From Nevskia soli DSM 19509 (lineage in GTDB: Bacteria; Pseudomonadota; Gammaproteobacteria; Nevskiales; Nevskiaceae), in the NCBI RefSeq assembly GCF_000711955.1, contig NZ_JONR01000025.1, positions 1 to 64,000 of the forward strand: DNA of 64,000 bases. Direction: 5' to 3'. Position numbers and translations under genes: made by a program. The notes under the pieces are model-generated. The model worked only from the letters and a program-made list of their open reading frames with translations, made no database searches and was not told where the DNA came from. This document shows positions 35,417 through 44,429 of the stretch, one piece after another (positions within the stretch are counted from its first letter, which is position 1; every line of letters begins with the position of its first letter).

Positions 35417-38023
35417 TTATGCGGACAGGCGCTTGATCAGCGCTTCCGCCTCCCCTTTCTGTGCGGCGTTGCCGGTGCTCAGGACTTCGCCGAGCAGGCC
35501 GCGCGCCGCCTCGTTGTCGCCCATGTCGGCATAGACGCGGGCCAGGTCGAGCTTGGTACCGATCTCGTCGCCGCTGGAGACGTGGCCGATGCTGCCGCCC
35601 GCCGGCTTGCTCAAATCGAGCTCGTCGAGATTGAATTCGACCGTGCCTTCGGTTCCTGCGGGATGCGGCGGCTCGCTGCTGAAATCGAAGTGGCTGAGGT
35701 CGAAATCTGGGCTTTCCGACGCTTCGTGGACTGGCGGTGCGGGCGTGGCCGGTGCGGCCTTGCTCAGCTCGGCATCCAGATCGAAGTCGATGACATTGCC
35801 CGCCGAAGCGGCCGGGGGGCTCGACGTCGTGCCCAGCACCTGCGCCGGCGCGGGGCCGATGCTGTCGCCGAGGCTGAGATCGATATCCGGTGCCGGTGCC
35901 GGTGCATTGCCGTCGCTCTTGAACAGGGACGAATCCGGGCACAGCTGGCGCCCCATGATGGCGATCTTCTGCCAATCCGAAGCACTGATCTGGTTGTGCA
36001 GGGACTCCGCGGTTTCCTGGAATTCCATCGGCTTGCCGCCGGCAAAATAGGTCTCCGCGAGCTTCAGGCGCAGATCCTGGCGTTGCGGCTCCTTGACCAG
36101 GGCCTGTTTCAGCAGTGAAGCGGCCTCGTCATAGAGACCGTAGGCCAGATGGAAATCGGCTTCGGACAGCGGATCGTTGGCGTCGAGGTTGACCGACAGC
36201 GTCTGCGCCTCGAACTGCGAAGTCAGGTCGAAATCGACATCGCCGCCACCCACCGGTGCCGCCTTGCTCTGGGCGGTCTTCTCGAACGACGGGACCGGCA
36301 GCAGGGTATCCGCCATCTTCACCTGGGCGGTGTCTTCCAGTGAGGTCTTGGCCAGCGGTGGTTCGCTCAGCGGTGCACCACTGACGGCCGCTTGCACCGC
36401 TGCGGGCCGATCCTCGGCCACCGCCGTGGTGTCGCCCAGCTGGGAGGTCTGCGGCTTGGGCGGCAACGGCGGCGGCACGGGAGCCGCGGCCTTCTTCGGT
36501 GGTGCCGCCGCAGCAGACTTGGAACTCAACAGCGGCGTCTTCGGCGCCGGTGCCTTGGCGCGGAAATCGGGGGTGTTGTCCTTGCGGCGGCGGAAGATGA
36601 ACCAGCCCATGACGGCGATCAGCAGGACCACGACTCCAGCCAGCTCCATCTGCGTCGAGGAATCCTCGAACAGACCGGGCGGCGGCGGAGGCGGCGGCAG
36701 CACCTTCTTCTTCGGCGGCTCGGCAGCGGCTGCCGGAGCGGCATCCGCAGGCGGTGCGGCGGCAGCAGGTGGCGTCTGCGCGGCGGGGGCTGCCTGGGCC
36801 GGAGTCGCGGCCTGAGGCGCCGGTTCTGGAGCGGACGCGGCCGGTGTGGAGGGCGGAGTGGCCGGAATGTTGGAGATGGGAGCCGGCTCGGGCTTGGAAG
36901 CTACCGGTGCCGGAGGCGGCGGGGCGACAGGCGCTACAGCCGCTGGCGCCGCAGGTTCGGGCTTTGCTTCAACAACAGGCTTTGCGGGCTTGGTGTGGAG
37001 CGGCTTGGGCTTCTCGGTCTTGGCCGGAGCCGGAGTTGCCGCCGCAGCGGCGGCAACCGACTCGGAATTTTTTTTTATGCTGGCCGGACGCGTGCCGTGG
37101 CGCCAGGCATCCACCGTGGTCTTGGCTTGCGCCGCGGAAGACTCCTGCATTTCGGCCAGGCTCGGCACCTGCAGGGTGCGCCCCTTGAGCAGGCCGTTGA
37201 AGCTGCCCTTGTCGAAGGCCTGCGGATTGGTGCGGTAGATGGCCAGCAGCACCTGGTCCATCGAAACCTGGGGACCCGGGCGCAGCTTGGTGGCGATGCT
37301 CCAGAAGGTTTCCTGCGGCGCGATCGGGCCGTAGGTGCCGGCGCTGCCGGAACCGGATGTGGCTGCCGGAGCCGGCAGCGGTTCAGGCGCGGGCGCAGGG
37401 GCTACAGCCGTTTCAGCCGGCGCTGCTGCCACGGGTTCGGCCGGAGCCGGCTTGGCAGCCTTGGGGGCTTTGCCCTTGCCATGCTTATGAATATCAGCCG
37501 GACCCTGAGGCAACGTTGCCAGAGCCGCCGCTTCCGCCGGCGCCATCTGGTGCTGCGCGGGAGCAGACTGCACCTGCATCACCGGCGCGGGCGGCGGTGT
37601 GTAAGCGGCAGCCGGGGCGGAACTGTCCGCCATGCTCGGCGGATCCAGCAGCACGGTGTATTCGCGCAGCAGCTTGCCGTCGGGCGAGCGGGCTTCGACG
37701 ATGAAATTGAGGAAGGGCTCGCGCGCGATCTGGTCGCTGCTGATGGTGACGCGGGCGCCGCCCGCCACTTCGTCGATGGTGAATTTCAGCGAGGACAGGT
37801 AATCGGAGCGCTCGATGCCGGCCCGGTTGAATTCATCCGGGGTGCCCAGCCTCACCGAGAGGGAATCCAGCTGCGCCGAGGATGCCCCCAGCACCGCAAT
37901 GGTGGCGGAGAAAGGCTGGTTCAACTTGGATTTGACGTTGATATCGCCAAGGCCGAGCGCAAACGCCTGCGACGCCCAAAGGGCGCAGGCGACCACGGTA
38001 AGTCGGGCCAGCATTCGCAACAT
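35417..38023 (-). CDS. fimV: FimV, polar peptidoglycan-binding TPR protein
   Basis: FimV is an inner-membrane hub for type IV pili and polar localisation. The 868-residue product has a signal peptide (to SQAFA), the FimV N-terminal domain (LGDINVKSKLNQPFSATI), a LysM-like segment (QETFWSIATKLRP near 236), a Pro/Ala-rich spacer, a transmembrane helix (VVVLLIAVMGWFIF near 468) followed by RRRK, acidic cytoplasmic TPR segments and the C-terminal FimV domain (KLDLARVYADMGDNEAARGL). Its place between asd and truA is standard for betaproteobacteria. Confidence 0.93.
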   Translation of the reverse strand: MLRMLARLTVVACALWASQAFALGLGDINVKSKLNQPFSATIAVLGASSAQLDSLSVRLGTPDEFNRAGIERSDYLSSLKFTIDEVAGGARVTISSDQIAREPFLNFIVEARSPDGKLLREYTVLLDPPSMADSSAPAAAYTPPPAPVMQVQSAPAQHQMAPAEAAALATLPQGPADIHKHGKGKAPKAAKPAPAEPVAAAPAETAVAPAPAPEPLPAPAATSGSGSAGTYGPIAPQETFWSIATKLRPGPQVSMDQVLLAIYRTNPQAFDKGSFNGLLKGRTLQVPSLAEMQESSAAQAKTTVDAWRHGTRPASIKKNSESVAAAAAATPAPAKTEKPKPLHTKPAKPVVEAKPEPAAPAAVAPVAPPPPAPVASKPEPAPISNIPATPPSTPAASAPEPAPQAATPAQAAPAAQTPPAAAAPPADAAPAAAAEPPKKKVLPPPPPPPGLFEDSSTQMELAGVVVLLIAVMGWFIFRRRKDNTPDFRAKAPAPKTPLLSSKSAAAAPPKKAAAPVPPPLPPKPQTSQLGDTTAVAEDRPAAVQAAVSGAPLSEPPLAKTSLEDTAQVKMADTLLPVPSFEKTAQSKAAPVGGGDVDFDLTSQFEAQTLSVNLDANDPLSEADFHLAYGLYDEAASLLKQALVKEPQRQDLRLKLAETYFAGGKPMEFQETAESLHNQISASDWQKIAIMGRQLCPDSSLFKSDGNAPAPAPDIDLSLGDSIGPAPAQVLGTTSSPPAASAGNVIDFDLDAELSKAAPATPAPPVHEASESPDFDLSHFDFSSEPPHPAGTEGTVEFNLDELDLSKPAGGSIGHVSSGDEIGTKLDLARVYADMGDNEAARGLLGEVLSTGNAAQKGEAEALIKRLSA

Positions 38024-38100
38024 ACACTTTCTCCCTAAAGGCTGTTGCCTATCCCCACGGGCCCGCTCGGGGGCACGCGCTCAGCATTAGATTGTAAGCC

Positions 38101-38370
38101 TTAGAGCCTATAACCCGATGAATCGCGCCTGCGACGGCGGTCATTTTTGCGCAGTGCAAGTCGGACAGAGCGCGGCATGGTCATCCCATGCAAGCTCTGG
38201 CCGGCGCAGCAATGCGCAAAAATGGCCCCGTCCCGAAGGGTTGCGTCCAAAATCGCGCCATGCTGCGTTGTCAGACTGAGCCATGGAATCACCATGGCTC
38301 AGTCCTCCGCCTTGCCTGACGCGATTTTGGACTGCAACGCAGGCGTGATTCATCGGGTTATAGGCTCTAA
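38101..38370. mobile_element. MITE-like element with 33-bp terminal inverted repeats and two internal cruciforms
   Basis: The 408-base fimV-asd gap contains a 270-base element. Its ends, 38101-38133 (beginning TTAGAGCCTATAACCCGATG) and 38338-38370, are inverted repeats differing at one of 33 positions. Inside are two nested hairpins. The left (about 38134-38238) pairs TCATTTTTGCGCA with TGCGCAAAAATG. The right (about 38240-38337) pairs TCCAAAATCGCG with CGCGATTTTGGA around a perfect 13-bp palindrome at 38274-38304. It has no coding capacity. A TA at each end just outside GAGCC...GGCTC would fit Tc/mariner-type insertion, but the duplication is not certain. A second partial copy lies at 1-112. 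Confidence 0.85.
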
Positions 38371-38431
38371 CCCACTTTATACCCCACAATCCCTAAAGAA
38401 CCAAGGGCTTCGGCCTGAAAACTAAGCCAGA

Positions 38432-39454
38432 TTAGAGATACTCGCGGATCAATACCTCGGCGATCTGCACGCTGTTGAGGGCGGCGCCCTTGCGGATGTT
38501 GTCGGACACCACCCACAGGTTGAGGCCGCGCGGATGGGAGATATCCTCGCGGATGCGGCCGACGAATACGCCGTCCTGGTGCGCCGCCTCGGTCGCGGCC
38601 GTGGGATAGCCTCCGTCCTGGTGCGAATCCATCACCACCACGCCCGGCGCCCCTTCCAGCAGCCGGCGCGCTTCGCGGGCGCTGAGCTTGCTGCGGGTTT
38701 CGATGTGCACCGCCTCGGAATGGCCGTAGAACACCGGCACGCGCACCGCGGTGGGATTCACCTGGATGCTGTCGTCGCCCATGATCTTGTGCGTTTCCCA
38801 CACCATCTTCATTTCTTCCTTGGTGTAGCCGTTGTCGAGGAAGACGTCGATGTGCGGGATGCAGTTGAAGGCGATCTGCCGGGGATAGACCTTGACCTCG
38901 ATCTCCTGGCCGTTCAGCGCCTGCGCCGTCTGCCGCGCCAGTTCCTCGATCGCCGGCTTGCCGGTGCCGGAAACCGACTGGTAGGTGGCGACGTTGATGC
39001 GCTCGATGCCGGCCGCGTCGTGCAACGGCTTCAGCGCCACCAGCATCTGGATGGTGGAACAGTTCGGATTGGCGATGATGCCGCGGTTCTTGTAGAGCGC
39101 GATATCCTTCGGATTGACCTCCGGCACCACCAGCGGGATGTCATTGTCGTAGCGGAACTGGCTGGTGTTGTCGATCACCACGCAGCCGGCCGCGGCGGCC
39201 TTGGGCGCGTAGACCTTGGAGACGTCGGCGCCGGGCGAAAACAGGCCGATCTGCGTCTTGGAGAAATCGAAGGTGGCGAGGTCGTGCACTTCCAGTTCCT
39301 CGTCGCCGAAATCGACGAACTCGCCGGCCGAGCGCGCGGAAGCGATGGCGTAGACCTTCCCCACCGGGAACTTGCGCTGCTTGAGGATCTTCAGCATCTC
39401 CTCGCCCACCGCGCCCGTCGCACCCACCACCGCCACATCGAACGTCTTGCTCAT
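38432..39454 (-). CDS. asd: Aspartate-semialdehyde dehydrogenase
   Basis: Asd reduces aspartyl phosphate to the semialdehyde that feeds lysine, diaminopimelate, threonine and methionine. It has 340 residues with an NADP-binding GATGAVGEEM at 11-20 and catalytic Cys132 in NPNCSTIQM. ATG at 39454, 39 bases after leuB. Confidence 0.96.
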   Translation of the reverse strand: MSKTFDVAVVGATGAVGEEMLKILKQRKFPVGKVYAIASARSAGEFVDFGDEELEVHDLATFDFSKTQIGLFSPGADVSKVYAPKAAAAGCVVIDNTSQFRYDNDIPLVVPEVNPKDIALYKNRGIIANPNCSTIQMLVALKPLHDAAGIERINVATYQSVSGTGKPAIEELARQTAQALNGQEIEVKVYPRQIAFNCIPHIDVFLDNGYTKEEMKMVWETHKIMGDDSIQVNPTAVRVPVFYGHSEAVHIETRSKLSAREARRLLEGAPGVVVMDSHQDGGYPTAATEAAHQDGVFVGRIREDISHPRGLNLWVVSDNIRKGAALNSVQIAEVLIREYL

Positions 39455-39493
39455 TGTTCCTGTCCGTTTACCGCGAATAGAAAGAGAAATCGT

Positions 39494-40564
39494 CTAGAGC
39501 CGGCCGACCACGGCCTCGCCCATCTCCAGCGTGCCCACCGTCTTCTCGCCGCTGCGCGCGATGTCGGCCGTGCGCAGGCCATCGGCCAACACGTGGCGTA
39601 CCGCCTTCTGCACCTTGTCCGCCAGGTCGCCGCGCTTGAGGCTGTAGCGCAGCAGCATGGCCAGCGACAGGATCATCGCCAGCGGATTGGCCACGCCCTT
39701 GCCGGCGATATCCGGCGCGCTGCCGTGGATCGGCTCATACAGCCCCTGCCCGCGCTCGTTGAGCGAGGCCGAGGGCAGCATGCCGATGGAGCCGGTGAGC
39801 TGCGCCGCGATGTCGGAGAGGATGTCGCCGAACAGGTTGGAGGTGACGATCACGTCGAACTGCTTGGGCGCGCGCACCAACTGCATCGCCGCGTTGTCGA
39901 CATACTGATGCGTCAGCTGCACATCCGGATAGTCGCGGCCGACGCGGATCACCGTCTCGCGCCACAGCTCCGACGACTCCAGCACATTGGCCTTGTCCAC
40001 CGAGCACAGGCGCTTGCCGCGCAGTTGCGCGGCGTCAAAGGCGGTGCGCGCAATGCGCTCGATCTCGGGCTCGCTGTAGACCTCGGTGTTGATGCCGACG
40101 CGCACGCCATCACGCACCTCGATGCCGCGCGGCTGGCCGAAGTAGATGCCGCCGGTGAGCTCGCGCACGATCAGCACGTCGAGGTCGGCCACCAGTTCCG
40201 GCTTGAGCGAGGACGCGGCGGCAAGCTCGGGATAGAGGATCGCCGGACGCAGGTTGGCATACAGGCCCATGCCGGCGCGGATGCCCAGCAGGCCGCGCTC
40301 GGGACGCTTGTCGCGCGGCGCGGTGTCGTACTTGGGGCCGCCGACGGCGGCGAGCAGCACCGCGTCCGACTTGCGCGCAGCTTCGAGCGTCGCGGCCGGC
40401 AGCGGTTCGCCGGTGGCGTCGTAGGCGGCGCCGCCGAGCAGGCCATGCGTCCACTCCACGTCGAACTTGTACTTCGCGCGCAGGACTTCCAGCACCTTCT
40501 CGGCCTGGGCGGTGATTTCCGGTCCGATGCCGTCACCGGGCAGGACGAGGATTTTTGCGGTCAT
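39494..40564 (-). CDS. leuB: 3-isopropylmalate dehydrogenase
   Basis: LeuB oxidatively decarboxylates 3-isopropylmalate. It has 356 residues, begins TAKILVLPGDGIGPEI, and has the substrate and metal motifs RELTGGIYFG, DKANVLES and SNLFGDILSD. The ATG at 40564 overlaps the stop of the upstream methyltransferase by four bases; the 18-residue upstream extension of the ORF is not part of LeuB. Confidence 0.96.
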   Translation of the reverse strand: MTAKILVLPGDGIGPEITAQAEKVLEVLRAKYKFDVEWTHGLLGGAAYDATGEPLPAATLEAARKSDAVLLAAVGGPKYDTAPRDKRPERGLLGIRAGMGLYANLRPAILYPELAAASSLKPELVADLDVLIVRELTGGIYFGQPRGIEVRDGVRVGINTEVYSEPEIERIARTAFDAAQLRGKRLCSVDKANVLESSELWRETVIRVGRDYPDVQLTHQYVDNAAMQLVRAPKQFDVIVTSNLFGDILSDIAAQLTGSIGMLPSASLNERGQGLYEPIHGSAPDIAGKGVANPLAMILSLAMLLRYSLKRGDLADKVQKAVRHVLADGLRTADIARSGEKTVGTLEMGEAVVGRL

Positions 40565-41352
40565 GCGGATACCTTTTTCAAAGCTATAAAACGGAGGCGG
40601 ACATAGTCGGCGATCCACACGCCGGCGACGCCGAGTTGCGGGCGCAGGACTTCCTGCACCTCGGCCACCACGTCGGCGCGCTCGCCTTCCGGCACGAACT
40701 CCAGGAATGCCTGCGCGAAGGTGCGCAGCCAGCCCGCAACGTCGCCAGGCAAAGGCGTGGGCCGCGGAAACTTTTCGATGCGCGCCACCGTGAAGCCGGC
40801 GGCTTCGAGCCGGGCCCGGTATTCATCGGCGGTCGGGAAATACCAGGGGTCGGCGCCGACGGCGTCGATGCCGCGCCGGGTCAGCGCATCATAAACCGCG
40901 GCGCGGATGCTGGCGACGTTGCCGGCGCCGCCCATTTCCGCCACGAAGCGGCCGCCGGGCTTCAGCGCCCGCGCCACGCCCGCGACCACCGCATCCGGAT
41001 CGCGCTTCATCCAGTGCAGCGCGGCGTTGGAAAACACCGCGTCGAATTCCTCGCGGAACGGCAGCGCCTGGCCGTCGATCAGCCGCGCATCGAGGCCGCG
41101 CTCGCGCGCCGTGGCGACGAACTCGGCGCTGGCGTCGCCGCCGACCACCTCGCAACCCGCGGCCACGAGCTGCTCGGTCAGGGCGCCATCGCCGCAGCCG
41201 AGGTCGAGCACGCGCTCGCCGGCCTTCGGCGCCAGCCAGTCCAGCACCGGCGCGCCCAGTTCGGACACGAAACGGCCGTTGCGCGCGTAAGCACGCGGAT
41301 CCCACACCTGACCGGCGGCCGGAACCGCGCTGCTTCTCGTCGGAGTATTCAT
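40561..41352 (-). CDS. Class I SAM-dependent methyltransferase within the leu operon
   Basis: A 263-residue Rossmann methyltransferase with motif I VLDLGCGDGALTEQL at 49-63, motif II acidic GGDAS, and a Methyltransf_11-like ALHWMKRDPDAVV segment. That NAALHWM block and the overall length resemble trans-aconitate methyltransferase relatives. It overlaps leuD (41349-41352) and leuB (40561-40564) by four bases each, so it is translationally coupled on both sides. The substrate is unknown; a carboxylate near the isopropylmalate pathway is only a guess. Confidence 0.85.
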   Translation of the reverse strand: MNTPTRSSAVPAAGQVWDPRAYARNGRFVSELGAPVLDWLAPKAGERVLDLGCGDGALTEQLVAAGCEVVGGDASAEFVATARERGLDARLIDGQALPFREEFDAVFSNAALHWMKRDPDAVVAGVARALKPGGRFVAEMGGAGNVASIRAAVYDALTRRGIDAVGADPWYFPTADEYRARLEAAGFTVARIEKFPRPTPLPGDVAGWLRTFAQAFLEFVPEGERADVVAEVQEVLRPQLGVAGVWIADYVRLRFIALKKVSA

Positions 41353-41984
41353 GCGAACAACCAGGGCGCCTCTTGCTTGCGTCGCGCCTCGTAGGCGCGG
41401 ATGGCTTCGGACCGCTGCAGGGTCAGGCCGATTTCATCCAGGCCACGCACCAGGCAGTCCTTGCGGAAGGGATCGATGTCGAAACGGAAGCTCTTGCCGC
41501 CCGGGGTACGGACGGTCTGCTCCGGCAGATCCACCGTCAGGCGATAGCCTTCGGCCTGCGCCTCCACGAACAGCGCGTCGATCTCCTCGTCCTTCAGCAC
41601 GATCGGCAGGAAGCCGGTCTTGAAGCTGTTGTTGAAGAAGATGTCGGCGAAGCTCGGCGCGATGACGGTGCGGAAGCCGTAATCGCTCAGCGCCCACACC
41701 GCATGCTCGCGCGAGGAGCCGCAGCCGAAGTTCTCGCGCGCCAGCAGCACGCTGGCGCCCTTGTAGCGCGGCTGGTTCAGCACGAACTCGGGATTCGGCC
41801 GGCGCGTTGCAGGATCGATATCGAGGTCGCCGGCATCGAGATAGCGCCAGTCGTCGAACAGGAAGGGGCCGAAGCCGCTGCGCTTGATCGACTTCAGGTA
41901 CTGCTTGGGAATGATGGCGTCGGTGTCGACGTTGGCGCGGTCCAGCGGCAGGGTCAGACCGGTGACTTGAGTGAATGCCTGCAT
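41349..41984 (-). CDS. leuD: 3-isopropylmalate dehydratase small subunit
   Basis: LeuD is the swivelling small subunit of isopropylmalate isomerase. The 211-residue product shows VDTDAIIPKQYLK, FGCGSSREHAVWAL and FADIFFNNSFKTG. ATG at 41984, two bases after the leuC stop; the longer ORF back to 43358 is a frame shadow of leuC. Confidence 0.96.
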   Translation of the reverse strand: MQAFTQVTGLTLPLDRANVDTDAIIPKQYLKSIKRSGFGPFLFDDWRYLDAGDLDIDPATRRPNPEFVLNQPRYKGASVLLARENFGCGSSREHAVWALSDYGFRTVIAPSFADIFFNNSFKTGFLPIVLKDEEIDALFVEAQAEGYRLTVDLPEQTVRTPGGKSFRFDIDPFRKDCLVRGLDEIGLTLQRSEAIRAYEARRKQEAPWLFA

Positions 41985-41986
41985 GA

Positions 41987-43414
41987 TTAGCCCCTGATGT
42001 CGACGAAGTGGCCGGCGATGGCGGCGGCGGCGGCCATGGCGGGACTGACCAGGTGGGTGCGGCCACCCTGCCCCTGGCGGCCTTCGAAATTGCGGTTGGA
42101 GGTGGAGGCGCAGCGCTCGCCCGGCGACAGGCGGTCGGCGTTCATGCCCAGGCACATCGAGCAGCCCGGCTCGCGCCATTCGAAGCCGGCGTCGAGGAAC
42201 ACGCGATCCAGCCCTTCCTTCTCGGCCTGCTGCTTCACCAGGCCGGAGCCCGGCACCACCATGGCCAGCTTGACGTTGGAGGCGATGCGCTTGCCGCCGA
42301 CAACCTTGGCCGCGGCGCGCAGGTCTTCGATGCGCGAGTTGGTACAGGAGCCGATGAAGACCTTGTCGATGCGGATCTCGTTGATCGGCGTGTTGGCGGC
42401 CAGCCCCATGTAGTGCAGCGCGCGCTCCATGCCCTGGCGCCGCGTGGCATCGGCTTCCTTCGCCGGATCGGGCACGCGGCCATCGACCGGCACCACCATT
42501 TCCGGCGAGGTGCCCCAGGTGACCTGCGGCTTGATGTCGGCGGCTTCGATCAGCACTTCGCTGTCGAACTTCGCGCCGGCGTCGCTGTGCAGGGTGTTCC
42601 ACCAGGCCACGGCCTTGTCCCAGTTCTCGCCCTTCGGCGCGAAGGGGCGGCCCTTGACGTAATCGATGGTGGTCTGGTCCACGGCGATGATGCCCGCGCG
42701 CGCGCCCGCCTCGATCGCCATGTTGCAGACCGTCATGCGGCCTTCCATCGACAGGGCGGCGATGGCTTCGCCGGCGAACTCGATGGTGCTGCCGTTGCCG
42801 CCGGCGGTGCCGATGCGGCCGATGATGGCCAGCACGATGTCCTTGGCGGTGATGCCGGGCGCAACCTTGCCGTGCACGGTAACGCGCATGCTGCGGCTCT
42901 TCTTCTGCACCAGGGTCTGCGTCGCCAGGGCGTGTTCGACTTCGCTGGTGCCGATGCCGAAGGCCAGCGCGCCGAAGGCACCATGGGTGGAAGTGTGCGA
43001 ATCGCCGCAGACCACGGTCATGCCCGGCAAGGTGGCGCCCTGCTCCGGGCCGATGACGTGGACGATGCCCTGGCGCAGGTCGGACATGCGGAATTCGGTG
43101 ATGCCGAATTCGTCGCAGTTGGAATCCAGCGCATCGACCTGGGTGCGCGAGATGGGATCGGCGATGCCCTGGCTGCGGTCGGTGGTCGGCACATTGTGAT
43201 CGGCCACGGCGAGATTGGCGGCCAGGCGCCAGGGCTTGCGGCCGTTGAGGCGCAGGCCGTCGAAGGCCTGGGGACTGGTGACTTCGTGCACCAGGTGGCG
43301 GTCGATGTACAGCAGGGCGGCGCCATCGCCCATTTCGGCGACAACGTGGGCCTGCCACAGCTTGTCGTACAGGGTTTTGCTGGGGGTTTCGCTGGCGGCT
43401 GACGGATTGGTCAT
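41987..43414 (-). CDS. leuC: 3-isopropylmalate dehydratase large subunit
   Basis: LeuC carries the [4Fe-4S] cluster of isopropylmalate isomerase. The 475-residue product has cluster cysteines in FIGSCTNSRIEDL and CSMCLGMN, and the aconitase-like VVCGDSHTSTHGAFGA block. ATG at 43414, first gene of the minus-strand leuC-leuD-methyltransferase-leuB-asd run. It is divergent from a LysR gene across 115 bases that contain dyad half-sites. Confidence 0.96.
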   Translation of the reverse strand: MTNPSAASETPSKTLYDKLWQAHVVAEMGDGAALLYIDRHLVHEVTSPQAFDGLRLNGRKPWRLAANLAVADHNVPTTDRSQGIADPISRTQVDALDSNCDEFGITEFRMSDLRQGIVHVIGPEQGATLPGMTVVCGDSHTSTHGAFGALAFGIGTSEVEHALATQTLVQKKSRSMRVTVHGKVAPGITAKDIVLAIIGRIGTAGGNGSTIEFAGEAIAALSMEGRMTVCNMAIEAGARAGIIAVDQTTIDYVKGRPFAPKGENWDKAVAWWNTLHSDAGAKFDSEVLIEAADIKPQVTWGTSPEMVVPVDGRVPDPAKEADATRRQGMERALHYMGLAANTPINEIRIDKVFIGSCTNSRIEDLRAAAKVVGGKRIASNVKLAMVVPGSGLVKQQAEKEGLDRVFLDAGFEWREPGCSMCLGMNADRLSPGERCASTSNRNFEGRQGQGGRTHLVSPAMAAAAAIAGHFVDIRG

Positions 43415-43479
43415 GGCCGGTAACTCCTGGCTAATTTTTGATCAGGCGGAATTCTAGGCCCCACCCATCTATAACTCCA

Positions 43480-43502
43480 ATGAATCGTTTTCATATAATG
43501 AA
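43480..43502. promoter_or_regulatory. Candidate LysR-type operator in the leuC/LysR divergent gap
   Basis: The gap contains ATGAA-TCGTT-TTCAT (43480-43494), a 15-base dyad with the T-N11-A spacing of LysR boxes, immediately overlapped by TTCAT-ATA-ATGAA (43490-43502). A TATAAT at 43494-43499 could be the -10 of the LysR gene, so binding would give autoregulation. The arrangement is seen; the binding is inferred. Confidence 0.55.
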
Positions 43503-43529
43503 TTCCATACTTGGATCAGTTGGTGGTCT

Positions 43530-44429
43530 ATGGATACGCAGAGCCTGATGGCCTTCATGGAAGTGGCGGAGAGCCGGTCTTTTTCCAAGGCCGGGGAACG
43601 GCTGCACCTGTCGCAGCCGGCGATCAGCAAGCGCATCGCCGTGCTGGAGGAGCAACTGGGCACGGCGCTGTTCGATCGCGTCGGCCGGCAGGTGGCGCTG
43701 ACCGATGCGGGCCGCACCCTGCTGCCCTATGCCAGGAAAGCATTACAGGACATGGAGGACGGGCGGCGCGCGCTATCGCAACTGTCCGGCAAGGTCGGCG
43801 GGCGGCTGTCGATCGGTACCAGCCACCACATCGGCCTGCATCGCTTGCCGCCGGTGCTGCGCGCCTTCACCGGGCAATACCCGGAAGTGGACCTCGACAT
43901 CCATTTCATGGATTCCGAGGATGCCTGCGAGGCGGTGGTACACGGCAAGCTGGAGATCGGCATCGTCACCCTGCCCACCCAGCCGATCCCGCAACTGGAA
44001 ACCCTGCTGGTCTGGCCCGATCCGCTGGTGGTGGTGGTGATGCCGACGCATCCCCTGCTGAAGCTGAAGCACCCGAAGCTGAGCGACCTGGCGCTTCATC
44101 CCGCCGTGTTGCCGGACGACCAGACCTATACCCACCGCATCGTCAAGGAAGCGCTGCAGGCGCACGGCATCCAGCCGCGCATCCGCCTGGCGACGAACTA
44201 CCTGGAAACGCTGAAGATGCTGGTGGCCATCGGCCTGGGCTGGAGCGTGCTGCCCCGTTCGATGCTGGACGACACCATCAGTCCCTTGCCGATTCCGGAG
44301 TTGTCGATGCGGCGCGAGCTGGGTGTGGTCTGGCATGAGCGGCGCACGCTGTCGGCTTCGGCGCGCGCCCTGCTGCGGCAGATGCAGCCTGACGCGGCTT
44401 CAGAAACCCAAGCCCAGCAGGACGTGTAA
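43530..44429 (+). CDS. LysR-family transcriptional regulator divergent from leuC
   Basis: A 299-residue LysR protein: N-terminal helix-turn-helix (SFSKAGERLHLSQPAISKRI) and a periplasmic-binding-like effector domain (GTSHHIGLHRLPPVLRAF onward). Its divergent placement suggests it regulates the leu operon, perhaps sensing a pathway intermediate, but the effector cannot be read from sequence. ATG at 43530. Its last 30 bases overlap the 3' end of a convergent membrane-protein gene. Confidence 0.88.
   Translation: MDTQSLMAFMEVAESRSFSKAGERLHLSQPAISKRIAVLEEQLGTALFDRVGRQVALTDAGRTLLPYARKALQDMEDGRRALSQLSGKVGGRLSIGTSHHIGLHRLPPVLRAFTGQYPEVDLDIHFMDSEDACEAVVHGKLEIGIVTLPTQPIPQLETLLVWPDPLVVVVMPTHPLLKLKHPKLSDLALHPAVLPDDQTYTHRIVKEALQAHGIQPRIRLATNYLETLKMLVAIGLGWSVLPRSMLDDTISPLPIPELSMRRELGVVWHERRTLSASARALLRQMQPDAASETQAQQDV

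Noticed and set aside
36392..38038. Long plus-strand ORF opposite fimV (548 residues, Gly/Arg-rich)
   Set aside because: It is antisense to fimV and its composition reflects high-GC codon bias. The minus strand has a clear FimV signal peptide, membrane helix and TPR domain.
41349..43358. 669-residue fusion ORF covering leuC antiphase and leuD
   Set aside because: The first two thirds is an out-of-frame reading of leuC rich in Arg/Gly/His. LeuD begins at the ATG at 41984.
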